A stretch of 64,000 nt of DNA from Lycorma delicatula (taxonomy: Eukaryota; Arthropoda; Insecta; Hemiptera; Fulgoridae), in NCBI RefSeq assembly GCF_047948215.1, contig NC_134461.1:126862512-126926511 (forward strand). Direction: 5' to 3'. Below are positions 58,525 to 64,000 of the stretch, in pieces (the first letter of the stretch is position 1; each line of letters begins with the position of its first letter). The notes beneath the pieces are model-generated. The model did no database searches. It saw only the letters and a program-made list of their open reading frames with translations, and was not told the DNA's origin. The translations under genes and the position numbers were made by a program.

Positions 58525-60835
58525 TACATACATTTCTTTAATGGAATTATCATGGGCTTAGCCACCTGACTAGCTGCAACTGCAAGCCTGAGGTGTGAGT
58601 GGCCATTGGATAATTTCTTTCTTTAAGATGGAGGAGGGGATGACAGCAATGCCTGCAGTTGATAATATTTTGTATAAGGAGTTAGCACAAACGGCTCAGT
58701 TATTTAATGCAATACCTGTCATATCTGATTTTTTCTTGTTATATAGTAAGATGAACTGTATACTTACAATATACTAGCAATTATAGAAAATCGCTAGTTC
58801 AATTGGTAGCTGCTGACTAAGATTCTCAGTCAACTTTTCCAGAAAATAATAATATCAAATAATAAACCAATTAAATATTTATTTTCTAATTACATAGCCA
58901 TAAAAAATTATTCAATGTAACTAAAGTAAAAAACTTAATTTTGAATCTTTTAAAGAAAAATATAATATACATTAAAGTAACATTAAAGAAAGTAACTCAC
59001 GTATTCATTGTTAATGACTAGAATTAATATTGTAATATAATACATTCTAAACATAACATTAAGTTAAATTAGTTATTTATGTTGCATGGTAATTAATTGG
59101 TTAAAAAAGTAAAAGAAATAAATTGAAAAATAATTTCAATAAATTATGACTGATGAAATAGACCATAATAATCAGTTGTTGCCATTTACCTGCGTAAAAT
59201 AATACGGTAAATTAAACTTTAAATTAAATGTCTGTATGTGTCACCATTTTGAGTTGCATATAATAATATAAAGAATTTTGATGTTGATAACATATCATCA
59301 TACAGATTCTGCATGTACTTAAATTAACTACTTCATTAGTATATTATAGGTTTGTGGGAATTGTGAGTATAGTTGTCATAATTCCTGGTAGATGAGTTGA
59401 CTCAGCATAAGATGTACTTCATTTTAAAAGTCTTAGAGGATTAAAAAGAGAGATCCACCATATTAGACTAGTTTAATTTATTACATTTATTTCTATAAAT
59501 TACTTAATTTATTTCTAGATTGTTGGAGTATTAGCTGTAACAACATAAAACAATGCATATAGTATAAATTCCTAAAGGCATATATAATCAACATTAATAT
59601 TAACTTATCTGACTAAATTATTGTTATATTTTAATTTCATTTATTCATTTAATATTTCATTATGGTTTTGTAGTCAAGTAAAGGATAAGTTTAAAAATAA
59701 GAATTGTAAAACATAAAATGTAGTTTTTTAATTATGATAAAAAGTTGTTGATTTGAAAAAAAAATACAAACAGCATCAAAATGAGACCTTAGTATGAGGT
59801 TAACAAAAAACTCAGTATGAGGTTATGTGTCTCTTTTAATAGAGGGGGGATGAATGAAAGCTAAAAATATCTCATGTTCAAGATGTGCCATGTGATCAGG
59901 AAGTATGGTGACTGAATTAGTAAATCATATAATAAAATGAGTTCATTAAAACAGATTTAGCAGCTACTATAAGTTTTGGAATTTGATCGCTTGTATTGAA
60001 ATGGGTGATATATCTCTCAACATGTAGAACAATTTATAAGAAAGACTTTTTGAACAAATTTTGTTTTATAATAAATAATTATATTATTAACAATTACATA
60101 AAAATACATTGTCACATCATTCATTTTCTATTTATTATGATAAAATTTGTTTTTTAATATCTATAGACGTAACAAGACTAATTTTAGCTCTGTTCCATAA
60201 CTACACACTTTCTTTTAAACCGCACTTTTGGCTGTAAAATCTTTACTTATTGATTTATGGCAGTAAATACCAAAGAAAATATTCATGTATATACATCATG
60301 AGGATTCATAATTTATACATGTACATACAATTTATTTTTATACATGAAGATTTTCTTTTTTTCAATGTAAAATTCATGAAGCAATTCTTAAATTTTATAT
60401 TTGTGGAATGATAACTATTATTATAAAAACTGTTACAGTATAGTATTTGACATGAAAACTGTTATTATTGAATATGATCTTGAGTTAAATAATTAAATAT
60501 TTTATTCTACATTTTAATATTATTATTATTATTATTATTTACATTTTAATACTTCATAGATCTTGTCAGATTGGGTAGATTTCCAACTCAACAAATAAAT
60601 AAAAGAACTACTTCAGCATTTGTCTGGATGAATCAAGGAAAACCATGGTTAAACCTTTAGTAGTGTATTACCACAAAATATAAAGTTAATTGTAAGGAAA
60701 AAAGTGAGTCCATAAAGTTATTTATAAGTAATATATATATAATAAAAATGACAATAATAATAATACCAATTACAAACAATAATAATAATAAATGTCAATA
60801 ATAATAATAATAATAAACAGTGATTACATACAGAA
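58525..60835. other. AT-rich stretch without supported gene
   Basis: AT-rich sequence with short (ATT)n and (TAA)n runs near 60520-60540 and 60755-60820. A small plus-strand open frame at 58595-58777 (MEEGMTAMPAVDNILYKEL) has a less AT-driven composition than its surroundings, but no acceptor in phase with exon 3 and no family match were recognised. Confidence 0.4.
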
Positions 60836-60884
60836 TAGAATTTCAAGTAAAGACAAGATTCCTTTGAGGTAGTTAAATCATAAA

Positions 60885-61255
60885 ACCAGAATTTATTCTC
60901 ATTGACAAATGGCATTATCATGATCACCTTATACCTTTCACTACTTGGCTAACCACTTCTTGCATTCATGTACTGCCCACACTGGAATGCTTGTGATATC
61001 ACGTCAAACATACTGTTCAGCACTACATGTTGACAGATAACGCCATCATGCAACTGTATTGAACACGTACGCTTATACTCGTTACTTCAGAACTGATCTT
61101 AACTCATCTTTCCTGGCGTATTTATACTCCTATCCTCTTGACCTACAGGATAAGACCCAAGTTGAAGCATGAGAATGATCGTGTGGTCCTTACATTTTTC
61201 CCATGAATTCCTACTCTGGTCCAGTAATTCTTCTCATGGAACAACATTTGTTGTA
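60885..61255 (-). promoter_or_regulatory. Candidate core promoter, possibly a solo LTR
   Basis: On the minus strand TATAAATA (61126-61119) is followed 32 bases on by TCAGTT (61096-61091), matching a TATA box and the arthropod initiator at the usual distance. The stretch 60950-61250 is less AT-rich than its surroundings. An AATAAA occurs downstream near 60899-60894. TATA, start site and poly(A) signal in that order would fit a solo LTR starting TGTTGTTCCATGAG (about 61247). Clear LTR ends and a target duplication were not found, so a host promoter remains possible. Confidence 0.4.
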
Positions 61256-61259
61256 GGTG

Positions 61260-62375
61260 TGTCGTTGGCAGTATTACAAAAAGCGATTGTTAAATGGATC
61301 TGTTATCCTTAGAAAAAGGATTCCTTTTAATTCCCTTCTGGATTCAGTTATTATATTTTCTACTACTTTCTTCTTACTTGGCAAGAATCTGTTACTCAGA
61401 TCCGTTATACCACTCTTGTTACAATATATTAAAAGTAATTTCATAAAATAAAATTTACTTATAAGAAAATTTCAATAATTTTTCGCTTAAAAAAAGTACT
61501 GGCATTTGAGGGATTTTTTTAATTAATATTATTTACTAACATTTGAATAATATTACACATCCTAAAAGTAGAATTGGTTTTGTAAAAGAAAACCTTTTAA
61601 TTTTATGTTAAGTAAAGTAGTGGAATATTGTTTATTGGATTGGTAATTGATTGAAAATTGTGACGGACTGCTTATGTTTATATTTTGAATTTATTATTCT
61701 TCACCGTACAAGATAATTTTTTTTTTAATTGGCTAATCTTTATTAATTTTACTTGTACTACTTCAGACAAAACAATTTTTTTTTAAATTACATTTTTATT
61801 TGAAGAATTTATGTTATCATTAAAGTGAAAGTAGCAGAATTATAAACATAGTTCTGAGAAATATTTTCTAAAATTGAACATGCTGTAATTTTATATTTAT
61901 GTAAATTAAATATGTGTTATTTGCTGTGATGAATGTATGCTGTTAACTTTATTATGGATATTGTTAATAAATTTACCTTTGAATCATGGAGTGAAAAATG
62001 CTGTAGAATTGTTAACTTTTTTTTACAATCAGTCCTCTTATAGATCATGCATACAGAGTCCTGACTTCAAAAATTTAATGTTTCTTTTGTAACATTTACT
62101 GTATTTATCTTAAATTCTTTCAGTATTTTAACAAGAGATTCTCTATGTAACGTAACATATGCCTTTTTAAATTCCACAAAATGAACTATTAATTCCAGAT
62201 TTTTTTTTTTGCTATTGTAAAATTAATTTTTTTATTACAATAAAATGAATTTATATTAATGAAATAAGTAGATATTAGTGAAAAGTTTTATTCTATATTT
62301 GATATAGTGCAAAAATACTGGTATTCTAATTTGAACAATATACATTTTATAAATATATATATCTGGTGACATACG
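61260..62375. other. AT-rich stretch without recognised features
   Basis: No gene or shared repeat was recognised. Confidence 0.4.
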
Positions 62376-62378
62376 GGA

Positions 62379-63676
62379 GACGGATGGTTTTGAACTGCAT
62401 AATACTGAGAGCACGGTAGTGGGAGAATGCTATGGTGGGGATACTTCTACTCCTCACAAGATGTCATTTCAATAACAATGGAACCATGGAACTTGCAATA
62501 TCAGATGTTCATGTATGACAGTTTTATTAAAAGTGGTGAGTCTATTATAGCTGTACAGTGACTCTTTCATATTAAATTCAATACTGGTCAGCATAGAGCT
62601 GTTCCGAGTCATAACAAAATCCTCAGATGGTGGAACATTTAAGATCAACTGGAAACATTATGAATAAGATGCATAAACGCCTGACACAGTGTAATGAGAC
62701 TGGAAGACATAGCAAGGGTAAGGGAAGCATTATTCAGATGTCCAGGATGATCAGCTAGACGACATGCTAGTGAGTTAGCGATCAATCGTGAATCGCTTAG
62801 ATGATTTTACATAAAGAATTAAGTTTCCACCCATACAAAATTCTTATTGTGTAACAGTTAGAAGTGATAGATTTTGCTGCATGTGAGGACTTAGTTTACA
62901 CAATGCAAGTGATTTTGGGATTGAATGAAAGTACAAGATTAATGATGAGCAGTGAAGTTCATTTTCATCTGAACGGGACCGTAAATAAGCAAATCCTGCA
63001 TTACTGGGCTCCTGAACATCCACACATCATTCACCAGCATCCTCCGCACTCTCAACAAGTGACAGTCTAGTGTGCTGTTGGATCTTTTTGTATTATCGGA
63101 CCATATATTTTTGAGGAAAATGGCATTAATGTCACTGTTAATTTGACTCGATACACTCACTGCTTCAAATCTTCTTCAGGCCAGAACTGTGAAGATGAAA
63201 AATCGCTTTAAAAGATGTTTGGTTCCAGAAGGATGGTGCTGCAGCACACATCGCAAATGATTCAATGGTAGTTGTTTGACACATGTTTCCTGAACACATC
63301 ATTTCCCGCTTTGGAATGTTCCATGGCTTCCAAAATCTTCTGACTTATCAGTCTGCGACTATTTTCTGTTGAGGTACCTCAAAAGCTGTGTCTACAAGCA
63401 CAAACCCTACAGTTTGGACGAGTTAAAAAATGCCATAATTCAAGAAATTCCTACCATTTCTCCTGAGAGATGTTGGCCCATGTGATTATGGATTTCGAAA
63501 AGAAACTTGACATCTGCATTCAGATTGATGGACTTCACCTCAAGAACATTATTTTTCAAAAATTAGTGAACATAATTACATTCAAATGGCATGTATTGAG
63601 CTTTAATTTTGTATCAGTAAATATAATTTAATTTTTAAATTAATAGAGTATTGCTGATTTAAAAACCATCCATCAA
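62379..63676 (+). pseudogene. Mariner-type transposon remnant
   Basis: The plus strand holds broken pieces of a mariner/IS630-type transposase. RSARRHASELAINRES-like text is near 62750-62790, then HFHLNGTVNKQILHYWAPEH (62960-63020), followed by 'VTVWCAVG'-like text. FQKDGAAAHIANDSM (63220-63270) is the second-Asp box. A degraded third-Asp region is near 63330-63370, and LDELKNAIIQEIP-like text is near 63415-63450. Imperfect end repeats are visible: GACGGATGGTTTT at about 62379-62391 and AAAACCATCCATC near 63662-63674. Many stops make it inactive. The FLNGTVN segment places it close to the remnants at 34.6 and 42.8 kb. Confidence 0.75.
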
Positions 63677-63681
63677 TTTTT

Positions 63682-63683
63682 CA

Positions 63684-63733
<50 letters not shown>
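63682..63733. repeat. (CT)n microsatellite joined to (TA)n
   Basis: A CT-rich tract (63682-63719) passes directly into TA units (63719-63733), just outside the right end of the mariner-type remnant. Confidence 0.9.
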
Positions 63734-63894
63734 GAATTTACTACAATTTTTTTCACTCTGTGTGAAAAAATATAATATATGTATATAATAAATATATATA
63801 TATAATAACAAGACATATTTTACATAAAAATATTATCTTTATTTACCTAATCTCTTGGGTTAATTAATCAACTATACAAACTTATAAATTAAAT

Positions 63895-63945
63895 ACACTA
63901 CGTTTCACTTAGTATTCTCTAAGCTTCCTCAGGTGACAGTACAGA
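63895..63945 (-). repeat. CTGAGGA-stem-GAAAC motif
   Basis: On the minus strand CTGAGGAAGCTTAG, a 6-nt loop and CTAAGTGAAAC follow each other, with GCTTAG and CTAAGT able to pair. The arrangement resembles the CUGANGA-stem II-GAAA core of hammerhead ribozymes found in Penelope-like elements. One extra base separates CTGAGGA from the stem, and no matching cleavage-site stem was seen. Confidence 0.35.
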
Positions 63946-63976
63946 AGAGGAAAATAATATTAAATAAATTACATAA

Positions 63977-64000
63977 TATATATATATATATATATATATA
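63977..64000. repeat. (AT)n microsatellite at the window edge
   Basis: TA units run off the end of the window. Confidence 0.9.

Noticed and set aside
58595..58777. Possible further exon of the LMO7-like gene
   Set aside because: No acceptor in phase with exon 3 and no resemblance to the family. Left as an unexplained open frame.
61257..61451. 64-residue plus-strand open frame
   Set aside because: Composition is hydrophobic and AT-driven, and it overlaps the presumed edge of an LTR-like repeat.
1..64000. CRISPR array, bacterial operon or prophage
   Set aside because: No regularly spaced repeats and no long prokaryotic-type reading frames. The splice sites and transposon types are animal.

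Overview
The window looks like nuclear DNA from an arthropod, most likely an insect with a large, AT-rich, transposon-laden genome. The clues are spliced exons with GT-AG introns, many decayed mariner-type transposons, a Jockey-type LINE, tRNA-derived SINEs and long (AT)n tracts. A hemipteran would fit, but this is inference and no species can be named.

Only one host gene can be supported, on the + strand. Three exons join in frame: 26314-26434 (leader plus first coding exon), 52699-52896 and 56016-56158. They encode about 144 residues of an N-terminal part ending in a charged Trp-Lys-Arg-Arg-rich coiled-coil segment resembling the LMO7/LIMCH1 family (DUF4757; Drosophila smallish). Introns 1 and 2 are about 26.3 kb and 3.1 kb. 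The third intron starts at 56159 and no later exon was found. Exon 1 is preceded by a splice acceptor, so the promoter and at least one non-coding exon lie upstream. Two CpG-richer patches (about 3740-4560 and 8040-8400) are candidates.

The rest is transposon debris. Region 1-26 kb holds a LINE 3' end, pieces of mariner (including two head to head at 8.9-11.1 kb), two LINE remnants at 16.8-19.5 kb and a Tigger/pogo remnant split by a SINE. Intron 1 (26.4-52.7 kb) holds two further copies of the 16.8-kb LINE, an older LINE remnant, two more mariner-type elements (one split by a SINE), copies of a roughly 0.7-kb repeat here called R1 (some invaded by other elements) and a compact foldback with a perfect 8-bp target duplication. 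The 52.7-64 kb part holds two more mariner remnants, a 1-kb foldback, a cluster of perfect hairpins, a repeat with a purine/pyrimidine tract, and a possible LTR-type promoter on the - strand.

No new protein-coding system was found. The most interesting signals are structural: the 8-bp-TSD foldback, several near-perfect short-loop hairpins that look like template-switch scars, two LINE copies with the same 5' end, datable nested insertions, and an overlapping uORF chain in the leader of the host gene. No rRNA gene, functional tRNA gene or CRISPR array was seen.
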